Shown one piece after another: positions 1 through 5,394 of a stretch of 5,394 bases of DNA. The DNA comes from JBAZWE01 sp041660545. Lineage in GTDB: Bacteria; Actinomycetota; Thermoleophilia; BMS3ABIN01. Numbering within the stretch: the first letter of the stretch is position 1; the number at the start of each line of letters is the position of its first letter. The notes under the pieces were generated by a model. It worked only from the letters and a program-made list of their open reading frames with translations. It did not search any database and had not been told where the DNA came from. A program made the position numbers and the translations under genes. The stretch covers positions 1-5,394 of the forward strand of contig JBAZWE010000101.1 in NCBI GenBank assembly GCA_041660545.1. The letters are read 5' to 3'.

Positions 1-2312
1 GTGCCATCCGCGGATATGAGCACCAGCTCGTGGTTGTCACGCACAACCTTGGCTGCGACGAGCGTGCCCTTGCTCTCGGTGTGCTTGATTGTTCTTACGC
101 CCTTCCCGCCGCGGTTGTGGCGGGGGTATTCGCTAATGTGAGTACGCTTGCCATAGCCGCCGTCGGTTACGACGAACAGGTCGGCGTCGTCACGGGCCAC
201 GTTCATGGTGAGTACCTTGTCGCCCTTGGAAAGGGTCATGCCCTTGACGCCACTGGTGGCGCGGCCCATCGGCCTCGTCTGGGATTCATTGAAACGAATA
301 GCCTGACCGCCCTCACTCACAAGCAGGATGTCGTCGTTACCGTTGGAGTGCCGCACGGCGATGAGCTCGTCGTCCTCACGGATGTTGATGGCTATAATGC
401 CGTCGGCCTTCAGTACGGTGTTATAAGCCTCGAACTCGGTCTTCTTGACCAGGCCCTTGCGTGTCGCCATTACCAGGTATTTCGCGTCCTTGTAATCCTT
501 GGTGGCCACGACCGCCTTGATGCGCTCGCCGCTTCTCAGTGGCAACAGATTCACGACGGCGCGCCCCTTCGATGTCCTGCTTCCAAGCGGTATCTCGTGC
601 ACTTTCAGCCGGTAGACCTTGCCCACGCTGGTGAAGAACAACAGGTAGTGATGAGTGGTGGTGATGAAGAGGTGTTCGAGAAAATCTTCTTCCTTGACGT
701 CCATGCCGATGACGCCGACCCCGCCACGGCGCTGCTTGCGGTAGGTGTTAAGCGGCAGGCTCTTGATGTAACCGCTGTTGGTGATCGAGATGACCATGTC
801 TTCCTCGGCGATAAGATCCTCGATGTCGAACTCATCCTCGCCGGGTGCTATCTGGGTGCGGCGCTCGTCATTGAACATCCTCTTGACCTCGAGCAGCTCT
901 TCCTTGATAAGCCGGTAGACCTCGGCCTCGTCAGCCAGGATGCCTTTGAGCCAGGCGATGCGCTCCATCAGGTCCTTGTGCTCGTCCTTGATCTTGTTGC
1001 GCTCCAGACCCGTGAGCTTCTGCAGCCTTAAGTCCAGGATCGCCTGGGCCTGGATCAGGGAAAGTTCAAATTTCTTGATGAGGCCGTTGCGGGCGTCCTC
1101 TCCGTCCTTCGATGCACGTATGAGCTTGACCACCGCGTCCAGATTCTCGAGAGCTGTCAACAGACCCTCCAGAACGTGCGCCCTTTTCTGGGCCTTTTCC
1201 AGCTCGAAGCGCGTACGGCGGATTATCACCTCACGCTGATGCGCGATATAACAGCGCATCATCTCCCGCAGCGACATGGTGCGCGGCACGCCATCCACCA
1301 GCGCCAGGTTGATGATGCCGAAAGTCGATTGCATGGCGGTGTGTTTGTAGAGCTTGTTTAAAACTACTTTGGGGATGGTGTCACGCTTGAGCTCGATTAC
1401 CACGCGCATACCACTACGATCGGACTCGTCACGCAGATCGGAAATCTCCATTATCTTGTGTTCCCTCACCAGCTCGGCTATCTTCTCGATCAGCGTCGCC
1501 TTGTTTACCTGGTAAGGCAACTCGGTGATGATGATGGCGTCCCGTTTTCCCTTGATCGGCTCCGAGTGGGCCTTGGCCCTCACCCTTACCAGGCCACGGC
1601 CGGTGGTATAGGCATCCCTGATGCCACGCCGGCCCATGATGATGCCGCCCGTGGGAAAGTCCGGTCCCGGCACGTGCTCCATGAGGCCTTCGATGGAAAT
1701 ATCCGGGTTATCGATCATGGCGACGCAGGCGTCGATCGTCTCGCCAAGATTGTGTGGCGGAATGTTTGTTGCCATTCCAACCGCGATGCCACTAGAGCCG
1801 TTGACCAGAAGGTTGGGATAGCGGGAGGGCATGACTGCCGGCTCCTCGGTGCTTTCATCAAAGTTCGGGATGAAGTCGACGGTGTCCTGGTCGATATCGC
1901 GCAGCATCTCCATGGCAAGCTTCGAGAGGCGCGCTTCCGTATATCTGTAGGCGGCGGCGCTGTCACCATCGACGCTACCGAAATTACCCTGGCCGTCGAT
2001 GAGCGGGTAGCGCATTGAGAAGTCCTGCACCAGCCGCACCATTGTGTCGTAGACGGCGGAATCACCGTGGGGATGATATTTACCTATTACGTCACCGACG
2101 ATGCGGGCGCTCTTCTTGTAAGGCTTGTTGTAGGCGAGCCCCAACTGCTGCATGGCGTAGAGCACACGTCGGTGAACTGGTTTGAGACCGTCTCGTACGT
2201 CAGGGAGCGCGCGTCCCACGATTACGCTCATCGAGTAATCAAGATAGGAGGTCCGCATCTCCTCTTCGAGCTCGCGTGGCTCTATGCGTCCGTCAAGATC
2301 GGTTATCGCCAA
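1..2312 (-). CDS. gyrA: DNA gyrase subunit A (3' end cut off by the window edge)
   Basis: This is the breakage-reunion and DNA-wrapping subunit of the cytoplasmic A2B2 gyrase. 770 codons are visible and no stop is reached; the missing tail is probably a few tens of residues. The start is TTG at 2312: an in-frame TGA lies two codons upstream, AGGGAG sits 8 bases before it, and the next ATG is codon 19, too close to the conserved block SYLDYSMSVIVGRALPDVRD (22-41). The quinolone region KYHPHGDSAVYD spans 78-89, with Ser85 and Asp89 matching E. coli Ser83 and Asp87, the susceptible form. The catalytic tyrosine is Tyr124 in AAYRYTEARL. QAQAILDLRLQKL (421-433) marks the end of the coiled-coil region, and the gammaproteobacterial insertion just before it is absent. 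From about residue 500 comes the beta-pinwheel, with a GyrA-box QRRGGVG (527-533) and a second RGGKG (734-738). It follows gyrB by 98 bases. It differs from ParC by its GyrA-box and by pairing with gyrB. Confidence 0.97.
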   Translation of the reverse strand, partial: MAITDLDGRIEPRELEEEMRTSYLDYSMSVIVGRALPDVRDGLKPVHRRVLYAMQQLGLAYNKPYKKSARIVGDVIGKYHPHGDSAVYDTMVRLVQDFSMRYPLIDGQGNFGSVDGDSAAAYRYTEARLSKLAMEMLRDIDQDTVDFIPNFDESTEEPAVMPSRYPNLLVNGSSGIAVGMATNIPPHNLGETIDACVAMIDNPDISIEGLMEHVPGPDFPTGGIIMGRRGIRDAYTTGRGLVRVRAKAHSEPIKGKRDAIIITELPYQVNKATLIEKIAELVREHKIMEISDLRDESDRSGMRVVIELKRDTIPKVVLNKLYKHTAMQSTFGIINLALVDGVPRTMSLREMMRCYIAHQREVIIRRTRFELEKAQKRAHVLEGLLTALENLDAVVKLIRASKDGEDARNGLIKKFELSLIQAQAILDLRLQKLTGLERNKIKDEHKDLMERIAWLKGILADEAEVYRLIKEELLEVKRMFNDERRTQIAPGEDEFDIEDLIAEEDMVISITNSGYIKSLPLNTYRKQRRGGVGVIGMDVKEEDFLEHLFITTTHHYLLFFTSVGKVYRLKVHEIPLGSRTSKGRAVVNLLPLRSGERIKAVVATKDYKDAKYLVMATRKGLVKKTEFEAYNTVLKADGIIAINIREDDELIAVRHSNGNDDILLVSEGGQAIRFNESQTRPMGRATSGVKGMTLSKGDKVLTMNVARDDADLFVVTDGGYGKRTHISEYPRHNRGGKGVRTIKHTESKGTLVAAKVVRDNHELVLISADG

Positions 2313-2410
2313 CTGTCAATCTCCCTGTCGTAGCTGTCTGATTTGTACAGTGACACCTGGTAACTCAAACAAGTGCTGAAAAATCTATGTCTATGCGGGT
2401 TGACCCCGAT
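2313..2410 (-). other. gyrB-gyrA intergenic gap without a clear terminator
   Basis: These 98 bases separate the gyrB stop (TAA, 2411-2413) from the gyrA start. Just after the stop is a short inverted repeat with arms CGGG and CCCG (2396-2399 and 2405-2408) and a 5-base loop. The only T-run, five Ts, comes well downstream of the stem, so it does not look like an intrinsic terminator. A TACAAA-like hexamer preceded by TG is present, but its only -35 partner (TTGAGT) is at 15-base spacing, which is weak. The simplest reading is that gyrB and gyrA are co-transcribed, with a possible minor internal promoter. Confidence 0.4.
2321..2326 (-). promoter_or_regulatory. Ribosome binding site of gyrA
   Basis: AGGGAG on the minus strand lies 8 bases before the TTG at 2312. 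It is the strongest Shine-Dalgarno match near any gyrase start in the window. Together with the upstream in-frame TGA it decides the TTG start, because no ATG or GTG is available in that stretch. Confidence 0.75.
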
Positions 2411-4843
2411 TTAAATGTCCAGAAAACGTACCTGCCGCGCGTTCGACTCGATAAATGCGCGTCGTGGCTCCACCTTGTCGCCCATCAGCGTCGTAAAAAT
2501 TTCGTCCGCCGCGGCCGCGTCTTCAAGGGTCACCTGAAGCAGTGTGCGTGTATCCGGGTTCATGGTCGTTTCCCATAGCTGTTCCGGGTTCATTTCACCG
2601 AGGCCCTTGAACCGCTGCAGGTTTATGCCTTCCTTGGCCAGGGACAGGATCGCCGTCCTCATTTCATCGAAGCTTTCCGCCGACTGCTCCTTCTTCCCCA
2701 TGGTGAGCAGAAACGGAGGCTCGCCCAGCAACTCCTTCATCCTGGCGAACAGATCGCGCATACTCGCCAGCTCGCGGCCGGCAAGAAGTTCTGTCTTGAC
2801 CTCGACCGCGTGCGCCACACCGGTACGCTTGTCCGTAACCTTGAGGGAGATCGTACCCGCCGCCTTGTCTTCCCCGGTCACTTCCAGCCGGTCGAATTTC
2901 GCAGTCGCTTCTTTTGTCTTTAAAAACTTGCTGAAGGCAGCGTAATCCTTGATGTCCTTCTCCAAAAGCGTCTGGCTGCGGATGTAATCGACCACACCGT
3001 CTCCATACAGCGCCCGCAGCTTGGTGTCCCAACCATCATATTCCTTATAGAGCCGCTGGAAGCGCTGGTACTTTGCCTGGGACAATGTCATCTTGCCGCC
3101 CACCTTGCCGTTGCCTGCGCCGCTCACGGCGATCAGCTCCAGCTTGTCGCGCAACAGAAGCTCCTCGAGCTGACTCTCCTTGTCTACATATATCTCCTGA
3201 CCGCCCTGCTTTATGCGGAACAATGGCGGCTGGGCTATGTAAACGTAACCTACGTCTATCATCTCTTTCATGTAGCGGAAGAAGAAGGTGAGGATGAGCG
3301 TGCGGATATGCGCTCCATCAACGTCGGCATCGGTCATGATTATGACTTTGTGGTAGCGGGCGCCGGTGATGTCAAACTCGTCGGCTATACCCGTTCCCAG
3401 CGCGGTTATCATCGCCTGGATTTCCTTGTTGGCGAGAATATTGTTGAGTCTCGCCTTCTCGACATTTATGATCTTGCCTCGCAAGGGCAGGATGGCCTGA
3501 AAAGCGCGATCGCGGGCCTGCTTGGCCGAACCGCCGGCACTGTCGCCCTCCACCAGGTAGATCTCGGAGGCCGCCGGGTCCTTGACCGAGCAATCTGCAA
3601 GCTTTCCGGGCAGGGCGCTGTTCTCCAGGACACTCTTGCGCCGCGTGAGGTCTCGCGCCTTCCGCGCGGCCGCACGGGCGCGGGCGGCGGAGGCTGCCTT
3701 GGTCACGATCTGCTTGGCCTCGCCGGGGTGTTCCTCAAGGAATTCGGAAAGCTTGGCTCCCACGGAGCTCTCGACAAAACCACGCATCTCGGAGTTGCCC
3801 AGCTTTGTTTTTGTCTGTCCCTCGAACTGGGGGTTGCGGAGCTTGACGGAGATGACCGCCGAAAGGCCCTCGCGCACATCGTCTCCAGAAAGAGCCTCTT
3901 CTTTCTCTTTCAGCAGACCCTTCGTGCGGGCATAGTCATTTATGACGCGGGTAAGAGCCGCACGGAAACCGGAGAGATGCGTGCCGCCCTCCTGCGTGTT
4001 GATGCTGTTGGCGAAGGAGAAGATGCTCTCCACGTAAGAGGAGTTCCACTGCATGGCCACCTCTACCTCGCCCCGCTTACCCTCTTTCTCCAGGTAAAGG
4101 ATGCTGCTGTGAATGGGGTCCTTGTTGTTGTTGATGTGTGCGACGAAATCCTTGATGCCGTTCTCGTAGTGGTAGACGGCCTCCTGTGGCTCGCTCCGCT
4201 CGTCCTTGAGCGTGATTTTGAGGCCCTTCGTGAGAAAGGCCATCTCGCGCAAGCGTTGTGACAACGTTGAAAATTTGTAGTCGATTTCCTCGAAAATTTC
4301 CAGATCGGCCATAAATGTGATCGACGTGCCGGTATCTTGGGTAGCGCTCCCCTTCGCAAGCTCTCCGGTGGGCACTCCACGCTCAAAAGCCTGTGTCCAG
4401 ACGTAACCGTCTCGCCTGATCTCCACCGTCAATAGCTCCGAGAGGGCGTTGACGACCGACAGCCCCACACCATGCAGGCCACCGGAGACCTTGTATCCCT
4501 CGCCGCCGAATTTTCCCCCGGCGTGCAGCACGGTGAGGACGATCTCCGCCGCGGGTTTCTTGTATTTGGGGTGAGGGGCCACCGGGATACCGCGGCCGTT
4601 GTCTATGACTGTTATGGAGTTGTCCGGGTTGATGACGACGTTGATCTCGGTGCAAAAACCACCGGCCAGCGCTTCGTCCACCGAATTATCGACTACCTCG
4701 TAGACCAGGTGGTGCAGTCCGCGGGCGCTTGTGGAGCCGATATACATGCTCGGTCTTTTCCGGACCGCTTCCAGACCTTCGAGAACGGTGATATCTTTTG
4801 AGTCGTAACTAGATTTTGGCATAGTCCATTCGTTTGTTGTCAA
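2411..4843 (-). CDS. gyrB: DNA gyrase subunit B with a Gram-negative-type TOPRIM insertion
   Basis: This is the ATP-hydrolysing subunit of DNA gyrase, 810 residues from the TTG at 4843 or 803 from the ATG at 4822. The GHKL ATPase comes first: YEVVDNSVDEALAG with Glu49 (general base, E. coli Glu42) and Asn53 (Mg binding, E. coli Asn46), then DNGRGIP (81-87) and GGLHGVGLSVVNALS (121-135). The transducer follows, with the QTKTKLGN loop at 343-350. The TOPRIM domain has EGDSAGGSAKQ with catalytic Glu432, and MTDADVDGAH with Asp505 and Asp507. An extra block of about 170 residues follows PPLFRI (539-544) and precedes LQRFKGLGEMNPEQLWETTM (742-761). The end, EPRRAFIESNARQVRFLDI, is typical of GyrB. 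A TAA codon directly before the TTG rules out a longer protein. The TTG has AGAG 7 bases upstream; the ATG gives the more usual N-terminus MPKSSYDSK. Neither has a strong ribosome site, so the start is open. Confidence 0.98.
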   Translation of the reverse strand: MTTNEWTMPKSSYDSKDITVLEGLEAVRKRPSMYIGSTSARGLHHLVYEVVDNSVDEALAGGFCTEINVVINPDNSITVIDNGRGIPVAPHPKYKKPAAEIVLTVLHAGGKFGGEGYKVSGGLHGVGLSVVNALSELLTVEIRRDGYVWTQAFERGVPTGELAKGSATQDTGTSITFMADLEIFEEIDYKFSTLSQRLREMAFLTKGLKITLKDERSEPQEAVYHYENGIKDFVAHINNNKDPIHSSILYLEKEGKRGEVEVAMQWNSSYVESIFSFANSINTQEGGTHLSGFRAALTRVINDYARTKGLLKEKEEALSGDDVREGLSAVISVKLRNPQFEGQTKTKLGNSEMRGFVESSVGAKLSEFLEEHPGEAKQIVTKAASAARARAAARKARDLTRRKSVLENSALPGKLADCSVKDPAASEIYLVEGDSAGGSAKQARDRAFQAILPLRGKIINVEKARLNNILANKEIQAMITALGTGIADEFDITGARYHKVIIMTDADVDGAHIRTLILTFFFRYMKEMIDVGYVYIAQPPLFRIKQGGQEIYVDKESQLEELLLRDKLELIAVSGAGNGKVGGKMTLSQAKYQRFQRLYKEYDGWDTKLRALYGDGVVDYIRSQTLLEKDIKDYAAFSKFLKTKEATAKFDRLEVTGEDKAAGTISLKVTDKRTGVAHAVEVKTELLAGRELASMRDLFARMKELLGEPPFLLTMGKKEQSAESFDEMRTAILSLAKEGINLQRFKGLGEMNPEQLWETTMNPDTRTLLQVTLEDAAAADEIFTTLMGDKVEPRRAFIESNARQVRFLDI

Positions 4844-4869
4844 TTAAAAGCTCTAAAGGGGAGCGGGGG

Positions 4870-4889
4870 CGCCGCACGCTGGGACGGCG
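4870..4889 (-). repeat. GC-rich inverted repeat (hairpin) shortly before gyrB
   Basis: Arms CGCCG (4870-4874) and CGGCG (4885-4889) enclose a 10-base loop. A C-rich stretch follows on the transcript and there is no T-run, so it is not a terminator. It lies about 26 bases before the TTG candidate start of gyrB, close enough to affect ribosome access. Confidence 0.3.
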
Positions 4890-4907
4890 ATTAAAGGTTG
4901 GGAAAAC

Positions 4908-4930
4908 AGCGCTTCAGACAGGGCTGCGCT
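4908..4930 (-). repeat. Inverted repeat (hairpin) in the gyrB leader
   Basis: Arms AGCGC (4908-4912) and GCGCT (4926-4930) enclose a 13-base loop in which an inner AG/CT pairing is possible. On the minus strand it is followed by GTTTTCCC. Four Ts are too few for a convincing intrinsic terminator, so it is recorded as leader structure only. Confidence 0.3.
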
Positions 4931-4937
4931 CCTTCAA
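4914..4937 (-). other. Possible seven-codon leader mini-ORF upstream of gyrB
   Basis: A TTG codon at 4937 has GGAGG (4945-4949) placed 7 bases upstream, an ideal Shine-Dalgarno spacing, and reads MKERSPV followed by TGA. It lies in the predicted gyrB leader, and its 3' half runs into the inverted repeat at 4908-4930. The ribosome site is better than either one in front of gyrB. Such a short frame can arise by chance, so translation is unproven. Confidence 0.2.
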
Positions 4938-4955
4938 TCTGCGGCCTCCGGTGTG

Positions 4956-4969
4956 GGGTGATAATACCC
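4956..4969. repeat. Short inverted repeat just downstream of the predicted gyrB transcription start
   Basis: GGGTGATAATACCC has perfect four-base arms around an AT-rich six-base centre. It lies about 12-25 bases after the predicted start of transcription, a position where a repressor could act. The arms are short, so chance is a real possibility. Confidence 0.2.
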
Positions 4970-4987
4970 TAAAAAATTACTCCCAGA

Positions 4988-5016
4988 AGTATATCACAGG
5001 GTGGGTTCATCCCCAA
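4988..5016 (-). promoter_or_regulatory. Candidate sigma70-type promoter for gyrB-gyrA
   Basis: The -10 element TATACT (4988-4993) is five of six to consensus and is preceded by TGA, giving an extended -10. Exactly 17 bases upstream is TTGGGG (5011-5016), which keeps only the TTG of a -35 box. The extended -10 could compensate for the weak -35. The predicted start of transcription is near 4981. It sits in the only sizeable non-coding gap upstream of gyrB. A second TATTAT hexamer (4961-4966) lies downstream but has no good -35 partner. Confidence 0.5.
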
Positions 5017-5040
5017 ATGAAAAAGTGGAAAACATTCCCG

Positions 5041-5352
5041 CTATTTGCGTGATTTTCGTCCATTATGAGCCTCGTGAACAAACCGTATTTCAACCACTTT
5101 TTCCGGGGGGCGCATCTCGTTCATGCGCTTCGCCAGCTCAACGCCTTTCAGCTTTAGCTCGCAAGCCCAGCCGCCTGACGAACAGCTCACCGTCATAACG
5201 CCTTTTCGCATGGAGATGACGGAGGTGTTGGCGGCAGCCTCGGAGTCTACGGCCCGCTCCCAGAGCGATTGCAGACCCAGACCCGGGCAACTCTTCCAGA
5301 GCCGTTTCTGCTCGCGCCACAATATGGAACCAATGGATTTCTCTCTAGCCAC
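5041..5352 (-). CDS. dciA: DUF721 / DciA-family protein (start uncertain)
   Basis: This is a small basic protein of the DUF721 family, whose members include DciA, the protein that works with the DnaB replicative helicase in bacteria lacking DnaC or DnaI. From the GTG at 5352 it has 103 residues. The family pattern is visible in order: an N-terminal helical part, LWERAVDSEAAANTSV (30-45) in place of the usual W-x-x-VVG-x-x-IA-x-HT, then RKGVMTVSCSSGGWACELKL (49-68) with the conserved Trp62, and VVEIRF (86-91) as the last strand. The tail is Lys/Arg-rich. The frame is open to the right edge, with an ATG at 5385 and a TTG at 5394. The nine bases before that ATG hold no ribosome site, whereas GGGG lies 9 bases before the GTG, so the GTG is preferred. 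Its position just upstream of gyrB is the usual one in Actinobacteria. Family assignment is fairly sure; the helicase role is inferred from the family. Confidence 0.8.
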   Translation of the reverse strand: MAREKSIGSILWREQKRLWKSCPGLGLQSLWERAVDSEAAANTSVISMRKGVMTVSCSSGGWACELKLKGVELAKRMNEMRPPEKVVEIRFVHEAHNGRKSRK

Positions 5353-5392
5353 TATTTTTGTCCCCAGTCGCGACGAAACTCCCATTGTTGAC
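5345..5392 (-). CDS. recF: Possible C-terminal end of recF (cut off by the window edge)
   Basis: Minus-strand reading from 5392 gives VNNGSFVATGDKNSG and then TAG (5345-5347). RecF proteins often end with a strand of the form F-x-V-x-x-G-x-V, which VNNGSF could represent, and recF is the expected gene directly upstream of a DUF721-gyrB-gyrA group. The stop would overlap the preferred GTG start of the DciA gene by eight bases (GTGGCTAG), a common arrangement for translationally coupled genes. Fifteen residues cannot prove identity, and the neighbouring frame also ends in a stop close by, so this rests mainly on context. Confidence 0.3.
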   Translation of the reverse strand, partial: VNNGSFVATGDKNSG

Positions 5393-5394
5393 AA

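Larger units (their letters stand above)
4844..5040 (-). promoter_or_regulatory. gyrB upstream region: promoter plus structured leader
   Basis: This is the 197-base space between the dciA stop and the gyrB start. It holds the promoter candidate (4988-5016), a short inverted repeat GGGT-N6-ACCC (4956-4969), an SD-like GGAGG with a seven-codon mini-ORF (4914-4949), and two hairpin-forming inverted repeats (4908-4930 and 4870-4889). If the promoter is right, the leader is about 140-160 bases, longer than initiation alone needs. I recognise no known riboswitch or ribosomal-leader family here. Confidence 0.5.

Noticed and set aside
30..1031. 333-codon plus-strand open frame
   Set aside because: It lies wholly opposite gyrA, which is certain from its motifs. 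Its protein resembles no family I know, and long antisense frames are expected opposite GC-rich coding sequence.
1458..2018. 186-codon plus-strand open frame
   Set aside because: It lies opposite the GyrA catalytic region, including the Tyr124 block, and shows no family signature.
2338..2374. Possible internal promoter before gyrA
   Set aside because: The TACAAA hexamer has only a TTGAGT partner at 15-base spacing, so both elements and the spacing are poor.
3308..4261. 317-codon plus-strand open frame
   Set aside because: It lies opposite the GyrB TOPRIM and transducer regions and is best explained as a codon-bias shadow. It has no recognisable domain.
2411..4843. Topoisomerase IV subunit ParE instead of GyrB
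   Set aside because: The adjacent gene encodes a subunit with GyrA-box motifs, the neighbourhood is the replication-origin type gyrase locus, and the GyrB C-terminus and insertion match gyrase.
5024..5032. DnaA-box-like sequence (TTTTCCACT on the minus strand)
   Set aside because: It misses the final A of the relaxed TTWTNCACA pattern, and I saw no second box close by. A single degenerate match does not support an origin, even though oriC is likely not far away.
5018..5040. Possible intrinsic terminator after dciA
   Set aside because: GGAA and TTCC can pair around a TGTT loop and are followed closely by five Ts, but a four-pair stem with only two GC pairs is too weak to call a terminator.
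4834..5198. Plus-strand open frames of 72 and 65 codons across the gyrB leader and dciA
   Set aside because: They are short, low in complexity, overlap the promoter and the dciA coding sequence, and have no family match or convincing ribosome site.

Overview
This 5.4 kb window is a piece of bacterial chromosome that carries the DNA gyrase locus, read entirely from the minus strand. In transcription order (right to left) it holds a possible tail of recF (about 5345-5392), a small DUF721/DciA-family gene (5041 to 5352 or beyond), a 197-base intergenic region with a good promoter candidate, gyrB (2411-4843), a 98-base gap, and gyrA (2312 to 1), which runs off the left edge without a stop. The plus strand shows only shadow reading frames lying opposite the gyrase genes.

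The genes form a replication and topology cluster. GyrB (ATPase plus TOPRIM half) and GyrA (breakage-reunion plus DNA-wrapping half) make the A2B2 gyrase that introduces negative supercoils. DciA-family proteins act at the replicative helicase, and RecF in gap repair. The order recF-dciA-gyrB-gyrA is the one often found beside dnaA and oriC, best known from Actinobacteria, so the origin probably lies to the right of the window. That is inference, because dnaA and dnaN are not visible.

The host is a moderately GC-rich bacterium that I cannot place firmly. GyrA looks Gram-positive/deep-actinobacterial in style: it lacks the gammaproteobacterial insertion before the QAQAILDLRLQKL motif, and its C-terminal blades read like that group. 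GyrB, in contrast, carries the roughly 170-residue TOPRIM insertion usual in Gram-negative gyrases and is about 810 residues long. A deep-branching or uncultured lineage fits this mixture better than a standard actinobacterium or gammaproteobacterium.

I found no RNA gene, mobile element, CRISPR array or new defence-type system. The second-look items are the GyrB insertion, the altered GyrA-box, the overlapping gene ends and non-ATG starts, and the structured gyrB leader.
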